Program-made: the position numbers and the translations under genes
NCBI RefSeq assembly: GCF_014200505.1
Contig: NZ_JACHBX010000005.1
Coordinates: 397,065-461,064, forward strand
Origin: Massilia aurea
GTDB lineage: Bacteria > Pseudomonadota > Gammaproteobacteria > Burkholderiales > Burkholderiaceae_D
Length of the DNA stretch: 64,000 nt
Direction of reading: 5' to 3'
Notes under the pieces: generated by a model
The model's input: only the letters and a program-made list of their open reading frames with translations
Database searches by the model: none
Told to the model about the DNA's origin: nothing
Part shown: piece after piece, positions 19,654-30,688 of the stretch
Layout: each line of letters starts with the position of its first letter
How positions within the stretch are numbered: the stretch's first letter is position 1

Positions 19654-20562
19654 TCACGCGGCAGGTGGATCGGGGAAAAGGATTTTCAGAAACGCCCGCA
19701 CCACCGGCGCATCGTCCTGTGCCGGGTAACTGATGTACAGGTTGGCCGACGGCGCATGCTCGTTAATTGGCAGGAAGCGCACCCCCGGCCAGCCGATGCG
19801 GCTCGTCGTTTCCGGCATCAGGGCCACGCCCAGGCCAGCGCCCACCATCGCCAGCAGCGTCTGCGGCTCGGCCGCTTCCTGGAAAATGGTCGGCTCAAAG
19901 CCTGCGTTCACGCAGCATTGCATCAGGTAGCGCGGCTCGGCCGACTGGTCCAGGTGCAGCGTCAGCATCGGCTCGCCGGCGATGTCGAGCAGCGAAATTG
20001 CGTCACGGCTAGAGAGCGGATGGCGCGCATTGACGGCCACGCAGAACTGCTCCTTGAAGCACAGCTCCTGACGTAGATTGGCAGCCTTCAGCACGTCCGG
20101 CTCGATGCGCGGCTCGCGCCAGAAGCCCACGTCAATCTGCTTGTTGCGCAGTGCTTCCCACTGGTCGTTCGGGCCCAGCTCGTGGATCGTCCACGTCACG
20201 CGCGGGAAATCCGTCTGGAAGCGTTCGAGCAGGCCCGGAATCGGCCCCCACATCGCCGAGCCGACGATGCCCACGCGCAGCCGGCCCACCTGGCCGCGGT
20301 CGATCTGGCGGATGGTGTCAATTGTCATGCGCATCCGGCCCAGCAGGTCGGCTGCCTCGACCATCAGCGCGCGTCCCGCCACGGTCAGCTCGAAGCTGCG
20401 CGTCGTGCGGGTAAACAGGCGCACCCCCAGTTCGCTTTCGAGCTTCATGATCTGCTGCGACAGCGGCGGCTGCGAAATATGCAGGCGCTCGGCGGCGCGG
20501 CTGAAGCTCTTTTCTTCAGCCACCGCCAGGAAGTACTTCAGTTGTTTCAGGTCGATCGACAT
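19654..20562 (-). CDS. LysR family transcriptional regulator
   Basis: A 302-aa regulator. The N-terminal winged helix is typical: LKQLKYFLAVAEEKSFSRAAERLHISQPPLSQQIMKLESELGVRLF (about 6-51), followed by a periplasmic-binding-like effector domain. It starts 19 bp after the psuG stop on the same strand, so it may be the third gene of a psuK-psuG-lysR unit. It also lies directly upstream of crtE. Its target could therefore be pseudouridine genes, the carotenoid operon, or neither. Confidence 0.92.
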   Translation of the reverse strand: MSIDLKQLKYFLAVAEEKSFSRAAERLHISQPPLSQQIMKLESELGVRLFTRTTRSFELTVAGRALMVEAADLLGRMRMTIDTIRQIDRGQVGRLRVGIVGSAMWGPIPGLLERFQTDFPRVTWTIHELGPNDQWEALRNKQIDVGFWREPRIEPDVLKAANLRQELCFKEQFCVAVNARHPLSSRDAISLLDIAGEPMLTLHLDQSAEPRYLMQCCVNAGFEPTIFQEAAEPQTLLAMVGAGLGVALMPETTSRIGWPGVRFLPINEHAPSANLYISYPAQDDAPVVRAFLKILFPDPPAA

Positions 20563-20581
20563 GGGCGGCTACGCTGACGAC

Positions 20582-21499
<918 letters not shown>

Positions 21500-21512
21500 G
21501 AGAGGTCTCTGG

Positions 21513-22619
21513 TTAGTCTTTAAGAAGGCGCGGGCTGTCGACAGGTTCGTCGAGCAGTCCAGGCGCAAGTTGTGGGCAGACGGTCTGCGCGCAGCCGATG
21601 GTCATGGCGGACAGGGCCAGGCCGCGGCGGCAGGCCAGGTCGAGCGATGAGGCGCCGCTGTACAGGCTCCAGCAGACGGCAGCGGCAAACGCGTCGCCGG
21701 CGCCGGTGACGTCGACCACGTCGACGGCGGGTGCGGCCAGGCTGCGCAGGCCATCGGGCGTTGTAAACATGACGCCCTGGGCGCCGCGCGTGACGATCAC
21801 GTCCTGCGCGCCGTCGGTCTGCAGATCAAGGCAGGCGCGCGCGATTGCGGCCTCGCTGTCCATCGCGCGGCCGGCGCGTTCTGCCAGTTCGCCCAGGTTC
21901 AGGATCAACAGACGCAGGCCGCGCAGGTCGCGTGGCAGGCGGTTGATCTTCGGTTCGGACACGGCGACGACAACCATCGGCACGCCGCCCGCCAGTGCGT
22001 CGCCCAGCAATCCGGCCACGGCATCGTGCGGCAGGTTCAGGTCGGCCACGATCAGTGCGGCGCCGGCGCGCTGTGGCGCGCGGCTGGCAAAGAACGCCGG
22101 CGTGAGCGCGTCGTTGATCGCCATGTCGGCCAGCGCGACGCGCATCTCGCCATCTTCATCGAGCACCGCCGTGTAGGTGCCGCTGGCGGCGCCATCGACC
22201 AGCAGCACGCTGCGCGTGTCGATGCCCGCTTCGTCGGCATGCGCGAGCAGTGCGCGGCCCGAGGCATCCGGGCCGACTGCGGTGATGAGGCTGGTGGGGG
22301 CGCCCAGGCGCGCGAGGTTCTCGGCGATATTGCGCGCCACGCCGCCGAACGACTCGGTCTGGCGCGCCGGATTCGACGTGCCCAGGGCCAGCGGGCCGAG
22401 CGAGCGCAGCTTGCGGTCGAGGTTCGACGCGCCGATGCAGACGACAGGGCGGTGATCCGGCAGCACATAGGCGCGGCCCAGGATGCGCCGCTCGCGCACG
22501 AGGGTGGCAATATAGTTGGCGACGGCCGAACGCGACAGACCCAGCCGGGCCGCCAGGTCTTGCTGGGAGATGAACGGGTTGGCGCGGATCAGCTCGTACA
22601 ACTGGTCTTTTTTGGGCAT
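21513..22619 (-). CDS. psuK: Pseudouridine kinase with N-terminal winged-helix domain
   Basis: PfkB-family kinase, most likely phosphorylating pseudouridine for PsuG just downstream. The 368-aa protein has an N-terminal helix-turn-helix (QLYELIRANPFISQQDLAARLGLSRSAVANYIATLV, about 6-41), then a ribokinase fold with IGASNLDRK, a GGVARNIAENLARLG motif and the anion-hole/catalytic VDVTGAGDAFAAAV. The HTH makes it about 55 residues longer than E. coli PsuK, resembling the YeiI-type kinases. It may sense nucleoside or bind DNA as well as catalyse; which nucleoside it prefers is inferred from context. Confidence 0.88.
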   Translation of the reverse strand: MPKKDQLYELIRANPFISQQDLAARLGLSRSAVANYIATLVRERRILGRAYVLPDHRPVVCIGASNLDRKLRSLGPLALGTSNPARQTESFGGVARNIAENLARLGAPTSLITAVGPDASGRALLAHADEAGIDTRSVLLVDGAASGTYTAVLDEDGEMRVALADMAINDALTPAFFASRAPQRAGAALIVADLNLPHDAVAGLLGDALAGGVPMVVVAVSEPKINRLPRDLRGLRLLILNLGELAERAGRAMDSEAAIARACLDLQTDGAQDVIVTRGAQGVMFTTPDGLRSLAAPAVDVVDVTGAGDAFAAAVCWSLYSGASSLDLACRRGLALSAMTIGCAQTVCPQLAPGLLDEPVDSPRLLKD

Positions 22620-22771
22620 CGCTCGGCAAATGATTTAAACTTATGTCCGGCAATCCTAGACATTTGTCATGGCGCCGTCAACGTCGGCGTGGTCCTGCTA
22701 ATTTATCGCGAAAACATATAAATCGGGAAGAAAAAGTGTATTTGCCATACATATCGGCATTCATGCATAGT

Positions 22772-22777
22772 TATAAT
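22772..22777 (+). promoter_or_regulatory. Candidate -10 box for the punA-deo operon
   Basis: A perfect TATAAT lies 90 bp upstream of the punA start in the 248-bp divergent region between psuK and punA. No good -35 stands at 16-18 bp, so activator dependence is possible. No convincing operator palindrome was found by eye. Confidence 0.4.
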
Positions 22778-22867
22778 ATTCAGCTGACCAGATGCCGCCG
22801 CGCCTGACAAGGCCGCGCCAGTCTCACTCCCATCCCCCGGATTCACCAGAACTTCACAAGGAATATC

Positions 22868-23710
22868 ATGTCCAGCAATCTCCCGTTCGACGCCGCCGAC
22901 ATCATCCGCGCCCGCAAGCCGGGCTTCGCACCGCGCGTCGCGCTGATCCTCGGCTCCGGACTGGGTGTGCTGGCCGAACAGATGACGGACGCCGTCTCGA
23001 TCAGCTACGCCGACCTGCCGGGCTTCCCGATCAGCACCGTGCACGGCCATGCCGGTGAACTGGTGCTGGGCCAACTGGCCGGCGTGCCGGTCGCCTGCAT
23101 GAAGGGCCGCGGCCACTTCTACGAAGGCTACGGCCCGGGCGTGATGACCAACGCCGTGCGCACCCTCAAGCAGATCGGCTGCGAACTGCTGTTTGTGACG
23201 AATGCCGCGGGCTCGCTGAACATCGAAGCCGATGCCGGCTCGCTGGTCGCGATCACCGACCACATCAACTTCTTGCCGGGCAGCCCGATGTCGGGCCCGA
23301 ACGACGAGCGCTTCGGCCCGCGCTTCTTCAGCATGTCCAATGCGTATGACGCCGAGACGCGCGAGCAGGTCAAGGCCGTCGCAAAGGAGAAGGGCATCGT
23401 GCTGAACGAAGGCGTGTACCTGGCCGCCGCCGGCCCGCACTTCGAGACCGTCGCCGAAATCCGCGCCTTCAAGACGCTGGGCGCCGATGTCGTCGGCATG
23501 TCGCTGATCCCTGAAGTGATCGCGGCGCGCCACTGCGGCCTGAAAGTGACGGCCGTCTCGGCAATCACCAACCTGGCAGAAGGTCTGTCGCCGTTCGCGC
23601 TGTCGCACGAGCAGACCCTGAAGTACGCGGCGATCGCGGCCAAGGACATGGTCACGCTGATCCATGCGTATATCGAGCGCCTTGGTTCGACCCCACGCGC
23701 AGACGCTTAA
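22868..23710 (+). CDS. punA: Purine-nucleoside phosphorylase
   Basis: Phosphorolyses purine nucleosides to the base and (deoxy)ribose 1-phosphate. The 280-aa length and motifs fit the trimeric PNP/XapA class: ALILGSGLGVLAEQM (about 28-42), the phosphate-binding HGHAGELVLG and KGRGHFYEGY, VTNAAGSLN, and GPHFETVAEIRAF followed by DVVGMSLIPEV. An AAGGA site precedes the ATG at good spacing. It opens a six-gene nucleoside unit; its sugar-phosphate product feeds DeoB 27 bp downstream. Confidence 0.94.
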   Translation: MSSNLPFDAADIIRARKPGFAPRVALILGSGLGVLAEQMTDAVSISYADLPGFPISTVHGHAGELVLGQLAGVPVACMKGRGHFYEGYGPGVMTNAVRTLKQIGCELLFVTNAAGSLNIEADAGSLVAITDHINFLPGSPMSGPNDERFGPRFFSMSNAYDAETREQVKAVAKEKGIVLNEGVYLAAAGPHFETVAEIRAFKTLGADVVGMSLIPEVIAARHCGLKVTAVSAITNLAEGLSPFALSHEQTLKYAAIAAKDMVTLIHAYIERLGSTPRADA

Positions 23711-23737
23711 TCACACTTACCGAAAGCGAGCGATCCA

Positions 23738-24931
23738 ATGTCCCGTGCATTCATCCTCCTGCTGGACTCCTTCGGCCTGGGCGCGCTGCCCGACGCCGAC
23801 AAATATGGCGACCTTGATGCCAACACCTTCGGCCACATCGCCGAATGGGCCGCGAAGGAAGGCAAGCCGATGGCGCTGCCGAACCTCGAGCGCCTCGGCC
23901 TGGGCGCGGCCGGTCACAAGGCCAGCGGCGAATGGGCGCCGGGTTTCAGCCAGCGCGACGGTTTCACCGGCGCCTGGGGCATCGCGCGCGAACAGTCGAC
24001 CGGCAAGGACACGCAAAGCGGTCACTGGGAAATCGCCGGCGTGCCGGTGCTGTTCGACTGGGGTTACTTCCCGAAGACCGTGCCGTCGTTCCCGAAGGAG
24101 CTCACTGACAAGCTGCAGGCGTTGACCGGCGTGCCGGGCTGGCTGGCCAACTGCCACGCCTCGGGCACCACCGTCATCAACGACTTCGGCGATGAACACG
24201 TCGCCACCGGTAAGCCGATCCTGTACACGTCAGCCGACTCGGTGCTGCAGATCGCCGCGCACGAAGAGCACTTCGGCCTGGAGCGCCTGTACGCCGTCTG
24301 CGAAGCGGCCTATGAACTGGTCAAGCCGTACAACATCGGCCGCGTGATCGCGCGGCCGTTCACGGGTGCCAACGGCGACTACAAGCGCACATCGAACCGC
24401 CACGACTACGCTGTGCCGCCGGTCGCACCGACGCTGCTGGACCACGTCAAGGATGCGGGCGGCGACGTCTTCGCCCTCGGCAAGATCAGCGACATCTATG
24501 CGGGGCAGGGCGTCACGCGGCGGATCTTGGGCCCGGACAATATGGCGCTCTTTGACCGCCTGCTCGAAGTGGCCGACGAAGCGGGCGACAAGTCGCTCAC
24601 GTTCGTCAACTTCGTCGACTTCGACATGCATTTCGGCCACCGCCGCGACGTCGCCGGCTACGCCAACGCGCTGCACGAACTGGATGCGCGCCTGCCGGCA
24701 TTCATGGCCAAGCTGAAGGACGGCGATCTGGTCGTACTCACGGCCGACCACGGGTGCGATCCGACCGCGCCGGGTTCGGACCATACCCGAGAATACATCC
24801 CAATGATCTTCTTCGGCCCGAACGTCGCGCCGCAGGAACTGCCGGTGGCCGACACCTTCTCGGATATCGGCGCCACGCTGGCGAAACACCTCGGCGTCAA
24901 ACCACTTTCGAACGGAATCGCACAGCTATGA
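23738..24931 (+). CDS. deoB: Phosphopentomutase
   Basis: Interconverts (deoxy)ribose 1- and 5-phosphate, joining nucleoside phosphorolysis to DeoC. The 397-aa protein has the alkaline-phosphatase-superfamily metal motifs: an N-terminal DSFGLGALPDA, the catalytic region GKDTQSGHWEI, NFVDFDMHFGHRRD, and VVLTADHGCDPTAPGSDHTREYIP. Length is normal. Its stop overlaps the deoC start by 4 bp (ATGA). Confidence 0.97.
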   Translation: MSRAFILLLDSFGLGALPDADKYGDLDANTFGHIAEWAAKEGKPMALPNLERLGLGAAGHKASGEWAPGFSQRDGFTGAWGIAREQSTGKDTQSGHWEIAGVPVLFDWGYFPKTVPSFPKELTDKLQALTGVPGWLANCHASGTTVINDFGDEHVATGKPILYTSADSVLQIAAHEEHFGLERLYAVCEAAYELVKPYNIGRVIARPFTGANGDYKRTSNRHDYAVPPVAPTLLDHVKDAGGDVFALGKISDIYAGQGVTRRILGPDNMALFDRLLEVADEAGDKSLTFVNFVDFDMHFGHRRDVAGYANALHELDARLPAFMAKLKDGDLVVLTADHGCDPTAPGSDHTREYIPMIFFGPNVAPQELPVADTFSDIGATLAKHLGVKPLSNGIAQL

Positions 24932-25884
24932 GCCAGCCGCTGGACTTCAAACGCAACGTCGCCATGGACCTGGACCTTGGCCTGATCAACAGTCTCAAGG
25001 TCAACCGCAACGCGGCCGACCGCCGCGCCGCGAGCCTGGCGAACCGCCGCACGGTGAAAAAGGAATACCAGGCCGCATGGCTGGTGCGCGCGATCGAGTG
25101 CATGGACCTGACTACGCTGTCGGGCGACGATACGCCAGGCCGCGTTGAGCGCCTGTGCATGAAGGCGATGCGCCCGCTGCGCGCCGATCTGATGGCCGCG
25201 CTGGGTCTCGAGACCCTGAGCACCGGCGCCGTCTGCGTGTACCACGAGATGATCACGCCAGCCGTCAAGGTGTTGCAGGGCCGCTTGCCGATCGCTGCGG
25301 TGTCGACGGCATTCCCGGCCGGCCTGTCGAGCATGGAAACCAAGCTGCGCGAGATCGAACTGTCGGTCGCTGCCGGCGCCACCGAAATCGACATCGTCAT
25401 CACGCGCCAGCACGTCTTGCTGGGCAACTGGCAGGCGCTGTACAACGAGATGGTGGCGTACCGCCAGGCTTGCGGCGACGCGCACGTCAAAGCCATCCTG
25501 GCCACCGGTGACCTGGTCACGCTGGAAAACGTGGCAAAAGCCTCGTGGGTCTGCATGATGGCCGGTGCGGACTTCATCAAGACCTCGACCGGCAAGGAAG
25601 GCGTGAACGCCACCATCCCGGTCTCGCTGGTGATGGTGCGCGCGATTCGCGACTACCACGAACTGACCGGTTTCCAGGTTGGCTACAAGCCGGCCGGCGG
25701 CGTCTCGACGGCGAAGTCGGCGCTGCAATACCTGACCGTGATGAAGGAAGAACTGGGCAACGACTGGCTGCAGCCGCACCTGTTCCGCATCGGTGCATCG
25801 AGCCTCCTGACCGACATCGAACGCCAGCTCGAGCATTACGTGACCGGGAACTACTCGGCCGCCCATCGTCACGCGCAACCTTAA
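24928..25884 (+). CDS. deoC: Deoxyribose-phosphate aldolase
   Basis: Class I aldolase that cleaves 2-deoxyribose 5-phosphate to glyceraldehyde 3-phosphate and acetaldehyde. The 318-aa protein carries the Schiff-base lysine in ADFIKTSTGKEG and a second lysine in VGYKPAGGVST. It is longer than E. coli DeoC (259) because of about 60 N-terminal residues, as in the longer DeoC subgroup. It starts inside the deoB stop and is followed after 13 bp by an aldehyde dehydrogenase that could remove the acetaldehyde. Confidence 0.95.
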   Translation: MSQPLDFKRNVAMDLDLGLINSLKVNRNAADRRAASLANRRTVKKEYQAAWLVRAIECMDLTTLSGDDTPGRVERLCMKAMRPLRADLMAALGLETLSTGAVCVYHEMITPAVKVLQGRLPIAAVSTAFPAGLSSMETKLREIELSVAAGATEIDIVITRQHVLLGNWQALYNEMVAYRQACGDAHVKAILATGDLVTLENVAKASWVCMMAGADFIKTSTGKEGVNATIPVSLVMVRAIRDYHELTGFQVGYKPAGGVSTAKSALQYLTVMKEELGNDWLQPHLFRIGASSLLTDIERQLEHYVTGNYSAAHRHAQP

Positions 25885-25897
25885 ATCCGGATACGTC

Positions 25898-28276
25898 ATG
25901 CCAACAATTAAAGAGATTCTTCAGACCATGGACTACGGCCCCGCTCTCGAGACCACCAAGGAAGCGCAAGCATGGCTGGACGGTCACGAGCGCCGCTTTG
26001 GCCTGTTCATCGACAACGCCTGGAGCGACGCTGGTGAAACGTTCGCCACGACCAATCCGGCCGATGGCGTCGAACTGGCGCAGGTCACGCAGGCGACGGA
26101 CGATGATGTCGAACGTGCCGTCGCAGCCGCGCGCCGCGCGCAGCCGGGCTGGGTCGCGCTGGGTGGCCATGGCCGCGCCAAGATCATGTACGCGCTTTCG
26201 CGCCTGCTGCAAAAGCACGCGCGCCTGTTCGCTGTGCTTGAAACGCTCGACAACGGCAAGACGATCCGCGAAACGCGCGACGCCGACCTGCCGCTCGTGG
26301 CCCGCCATTTCTACCATCACGCCGGCTGGGCGCAGCTGCAGGCCGAAGAATTCGCGGACTACCGCGCCGTCGGTGTTGTCGGCCAGATCGTGCCGTGGAA
26401 CTTCCCGCTGTTGATGCTGGCGTGGAAGATCGCGCCAGCGCTGGCTGCTGGTAACACGGTGGTGTTCAAGCCGGCCGAGTACACGCCGCTGACCGCCTTG
26501 CTGTTTGCCGAACTCTGCCAGCGCGCTGGTGTGCCCGCCGGTGTCGTCAACATCGTCACGGGCGATGGCCGCGTCGGCGAGGCCATCGTCAACCATCCGG
26601 GCATCGACAAGATCGCGTTCACCGGCTCGACCGAAGTCGGGCGCCTGATCCGCAAATCGACCGCCGGCAGCGGCAAGAAGCTGTCGCTCGAACTGGGTGG
26701 CAAGTCGCCGTTCATCGTGTTCGATGATGCCGACCTGGACGCCGCCGTCGAAGGCCTGGTCGACTCGATCTGGTTCAACCAGGGCCAGGTCTGCTGCGCC
26801 GGTTCGCGCCTGCTGGTGCAAGAGTCGGTGTACGAGCGCTTCATCAAGAAGGTCAAGGCGCGCATGGAAACCCTGCGCGTCGGTTCGCCACTGGACAAGT
26901 CGAACGACATCGGCGCGCTGGTCGATCCGGTGCAGCAGCAGCGCATCCACGGCCTGGTGGAATCGGCCCGCGCCGAAGGCTGCGAAGTCTGGCAACCGGC
27001 CGGTGAGCTGTCGACGTCGGGTTCGTGGTACCTGCCAACCCTGATCACGGGCGCGTCGACGTCGGCCGCCGTGGCGCAGGCCGAAATCTTCGGGCCGGTG
27101 CTGGTGGCGATGAGCTTCCGCACCCCGGCCGAAGCCGTCCAGCTGGCGAACAACACCGTCTACGGTCTGGCCGCCTGTGTCTGGAGCGAGTCGATCAGCC
27201 TGGCGCTGGACGTCGTCCCGCAGATCAAGGCCGGTGTGGTCTGGATCAACACGGCGAACCAGTTCGATGCAGGCTGCGGTTTCGGCGGCTACAAGGAGTC
27301 GGGCTATGGCCGCGAAGGCGGCAAGGAAGGCATGTACGAATACCTGACGCCGCTGTCGGAAGATGCACGGCCTGCGGCGCCGGTGTTTGCCGCGAAGGGC
27401 GCCGTGAAAGCAGCGGACGCCGACAGCCCGTTCGCGATCGACCGCACCGCCAAGCTGTACATCGGCGGCAAGCAGGCGCGCCCTGACGGCGCCTACAGCC
27501 GCGCGATCAATGGCGCGAACGGCGCGTTCCTGGCCGATATCGGCGAAGGCAGCCGCAAGGACATCCGCAACGCTGTCGAAGCAGCGCACAAGGCGGCCGG
27601 CTGGGCCAAGGCCACCGCGTACAACCGCGCGCAGGTGCTGTACTACATCGCCGAGAACCTGGCGATCCGCGCCGACGAATTCGCCGCGCGCATTGCGCAG
27701 CAGACCGGTTCGACCGACGCTGCGCGCGAAGTGGCAGCCTCGGTCGAGCGCCTGTTCTACTGGGCCGCCTGGGCCGACAAGTACGACGGCCAGGTGCACC
27801 AGCCGCCGATGCACGGCATCACTGTGGCGCTGAACGAGCCAGTGGGCGTGATCGGCATCGTGTGCCCGAACGAGAACCCGCTGCTGGGCTTCATCTCGCT
27901 GGTGGCACCAGCGCTGGCGCTGGGCAACCGCGTGGTGGCGGTGCCGTCGGAACAGTATCCGCTGTCGGCGATCGACCTGTACCAGGTGCTCGATACGTCG
28001 GACCTGCCGGGTGGGGCGCTCAATATCGTCACCGGATCAAGCGACGAGCTGGCGCGCACGCTGGCCTCGCACGGCGAGATCGACGCCGTGTGGCGCCATG
28101 ACGGTTCTGCCGATGGTTGTGCCGAAGTCGAGCGCCTGTCGAGCGAGACGCTCAAGCGCACCTGGACCGGCGGCGCGAAAGGGCGCGACTGGTTCGATCC
28201 GAAGCAGGCCGGTGGTCGTGTCGTGCTGCAGCATGCGAGCCAGGTGAAGAACGTCTGGATTCCGTACGGCGTCTGA
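25898..28276 (+). CDS. Double-domain aldehyde dehydrogenase (ALDH16-like)
   Basis: NAD(P)-dependent aldehyde dehydrogenase of 792 aa made of two ALDH modules. The first (about 1-490) is complete: PWNFPLLMLAWKIAPALAAG, ELGGKSPF with Glu265, and FNQGQVCCAGSR with the catalytic cysteine at 299/300. The second (about 510-792) keeps a cofactor-domain look (VGVIGIVCPNENPLLGF) but lacks the ELGG glutamate and the catalytic cysteine. It then ends early, so it is a pseudo-domain. This is the plan of ALDH16. Between deoC and deoA it most likely oxidises acetaldehyde to acetate; that role is inferred. Confidence 0.88.
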   Translation: MPTIKEILQTMDYGPALETTKEAQAWLDGHERRFGLFIDNAWSDAGETFATTNPADGVELAQVTQATDDDVERAVAAARRAQPGWVALGGHGRAKIMYALSRLLQKHARLFAVLETLDNGKTIRETRDADLPLVARHFYHHAGWAQLQAEEFADYRAVGVVGQIVPWNFPLLMLAWKIAPALAAGNTVVFKPAEYTPLTALLFAELCQRAGVPAGVVNIVTGDGRVGEAIVNHPGIDKIAFTGSTEVGRLIRKSTAGSGKKLSLELGGKSPFIVFDDADLDAAVEGLVDSIWFNQGQVCCAGSRLLVQESVYERFIKKVKARMETLRVGSPLDKSNDIGALVDPVQQQRIHGLVESARAEGCEVWQPAGELSTSGSWYLPTLITGASTSAAVAQAEIFGPVLVAMSFRTPAEAVQLANNTVYGLAACVWSESISLALDVVPQIKAGVVWINTANQFDAGCGFGGYKESGYGREGGKEGMYEYLTPLSEDARPAAPVFAAKGAVKAADADSPFAIDRTAKLYIGGKQARPDGAYSRAINGANGAFLADIGEGSRKDIRNAVEAAHKAAGWAKATAYNRAQVLYYIAENLAIRADEFAARIAQQTGSTDAAREVAASVERLFYWAAWADKYDGQVHQPPMHGITVALNEPVGVIGIVCPNENPLLGFISLVAPALALGNRVVAVPSEQYPLSAIDLYQVLDTSDLPGGALNIVTGSSDELARTLASHGEIDAVWRHDGSADGCAEVERLSSETLKRTWTGGAKGRDWFDPKQAGGRVVLQHASQVKNVWIPYGV

Positions 28277-28313
28277 CGTCCTGACTCTTCTTCAACCCTT
28301 AACTTCCTGACGA

Positions 28314-28427
28314 CGTAGGGTGGGCGGCTATGCCGCCCACGCGGTGATCGGTAGTGGCGCCGCTCTCGTGCGCGAGCTGGCACACGCCAACCATCACCGC
28401 GTGGGCGGGGAACCCGCCCACCCTACG
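28314..28427. repeat. Nested inverted repeat between the ALDH and deoA genes
   Basis: The 114-bp element begins CGTAGGGTGGGCGG and ends with its reverse complement-like CCCGCCCACCCTACG. Each arm also forms its own small hairpin (GGGCGGctatgCCGCCC on the left, GTGGGCGGGGAACCCGCCCAC on the right), and the arms share a further GCGGTGAT/ATCACCGC pair. Its sequence differs from the 136-bp repeat at 12 kb, so it is a second palindromic family. It sits in the only sizeable gap of the operon. Confidence 0.85.
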
Positions 28428-28449
28428 CCGCCGACGCGAAAGCACCAAT

Positions 28450-29772
<1,323 letters not shown>

Positions 29773-29782
29773 AAGAAACGCC

Positions 29783-30187
29783 ATGACCTACACAAAACTG
29801 ATCGATGAAGCGCGCGCCGCGCGCGAGCTGGCGTACGCGCCGTATTCCAACTTCCAGGTGGGGGCAGCGCTCGAGTGCAAGGATGGCCGCATCTTCCGCG
29901 GCTGCAATGTGGAAAATGCCGCCTACGGCCTGTGCAATTGTGCCGAGCGCACGGCGTTCTTCAGCGCCATTGCCAACGGCTACAAGCCGGGCGATTTCGC
30001 GGCGCTGGCCGTGATCGGCCAGACCGAAGGCCCGATCGCGCCGTGTGGCGCCTGCCGGCAAGTGATCCTGGAATTGGGTGGTAATGAATTGCCGGTGATC
30101 CTGACCAACCTGACCGGTGCCATCTTCGAAACCACGGCAGCGGCGCAGTTGCCGAATGCATTCGGGGGCCAGGACCTGCAGTCCTGA
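29783..30187 (+). CDS. cdd: Cytidine deaminase
   Basis: Zinc enzyme converting (deoxy)cytidine to (deoxy)uridine, which DeoA/phosphorylases can then process. The 134-aa length fits the small homotetrameric class. Zinc ligands are Cys53 (NCAERTAFF), Cys88 and Cys91 (PCGACRQ), with proton-shuttle Glu55; the substrate motif GCNVENAAYG is intact. It starts 10 bp after deoA and appears to be the last gene of the unit. Confidence 0.96.
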   Translation: MTYTKLIDEARAARELAYAPYSNFQVGAALECKDGRIFRGCNVENAAYGLCNCAERTAFFSAIANGYKPGDFAALAVIGQTEGPIAPCGACRQVILELGGNELPVILTNLTGAIFETTAAAQLPNAFGGQDLQS

Positions 30188-30197
30188 AGGAAAGTGT

Positions 30198-30229
30198 TCA
30201 TGGCGCGCAGAAACGTCTGCGGGCCATGA
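30198..30229 (+). terminator. Hairpin after cdd, possible terminator
   Basis: TCATGGC and GCCATGA, plus CGCAG/CTGCG, form an imperfect stem about 11 bp after the cdd stop. There is no T-run after it, so rho-independent termination is uncertain; it could stabilise the 3' end of the deo transcript. Confidence 0.4.
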
Positions 30230-30311
30230 TCGCAGCTTCGGTCAATCAACCCTTGTAATCGCCAAGTTGATCACAAAGTGATGATATATACACATCGACT
30301 TGGAGCTTGTT

Positions 30312-30635
30312 ATGAAAAAATTGATCGTCTTGCTTAGTGGCGTCGTCATCGCGTCAAGTGCCGCAGCCCAGACCACCCCGACCACGCCGCAGCCAGCCAA
30401 AGCAGGGGCTGCCCAGCAAAAAGCACCGGTGATGGGCACTGCGGACAAGCGCGCCAATCCTGCAGCCGAGCCGGAAGACAGTGCGAACTCGGTCTCGACC
30501 GATTTCCAGGGCACCAGCAAGCAGGAAACCACGGCGGCAGGCATGGGCCAGCCTAAGAAGCAGACGGAGCGTACCTCGAGCGCGAGCCGGACTGGCTCAG
30601 CGACGCAGAACATCGAAGACAAGACCAAGAAATAA
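30312..30635 (+). CDS. Small secreted, low-complexity protein
   Basis: I do not recognise a family. The 107-aa product has a signal peptide (MKKLIVLLSGVVIASSAAAQ, cut near residue 20) and then a hydrophilic T/P/A/Q/K-rich mature chain with no cysteine or obvious domain, probably disordered in the periplasm. A GGAG site lies 7 bp before the ATG at 30312. It is followed by a 9-bp GC-rich hairpin (30645-30668) that could end transcription from either side. Confidence 0.7.
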   Translation: MKKLIVLLSGVVIASSAAAQTTPTTPQPAKAGAAQQKAPVMGTADKRANPAAEPEDSANSVSTDFQGTSKQETTAAGMGQPKKQTERTSSASRTGSATQNIEDKTKK

Positions 30636-30644
30636 TGTAGTACT

Positions 30645-30668
30645 GGAACGGCGTCGCAACGCCGTTCC
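30645..30668. terminator. GC-rich hairpin between convergent genes
   Basis: GGAACGGCG and CGCCGTTCC form a perfect 9-bp stem around a 6-nt loop, between a plus-strand gene and the convergent DUF2058 gene. T-runs are absent on both sides, so it is only a candidate bidirectional terminator. Confidence 0.5.
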
Positions 30669-30688
30669 AACCCCGTTCTAGCCCCGCA

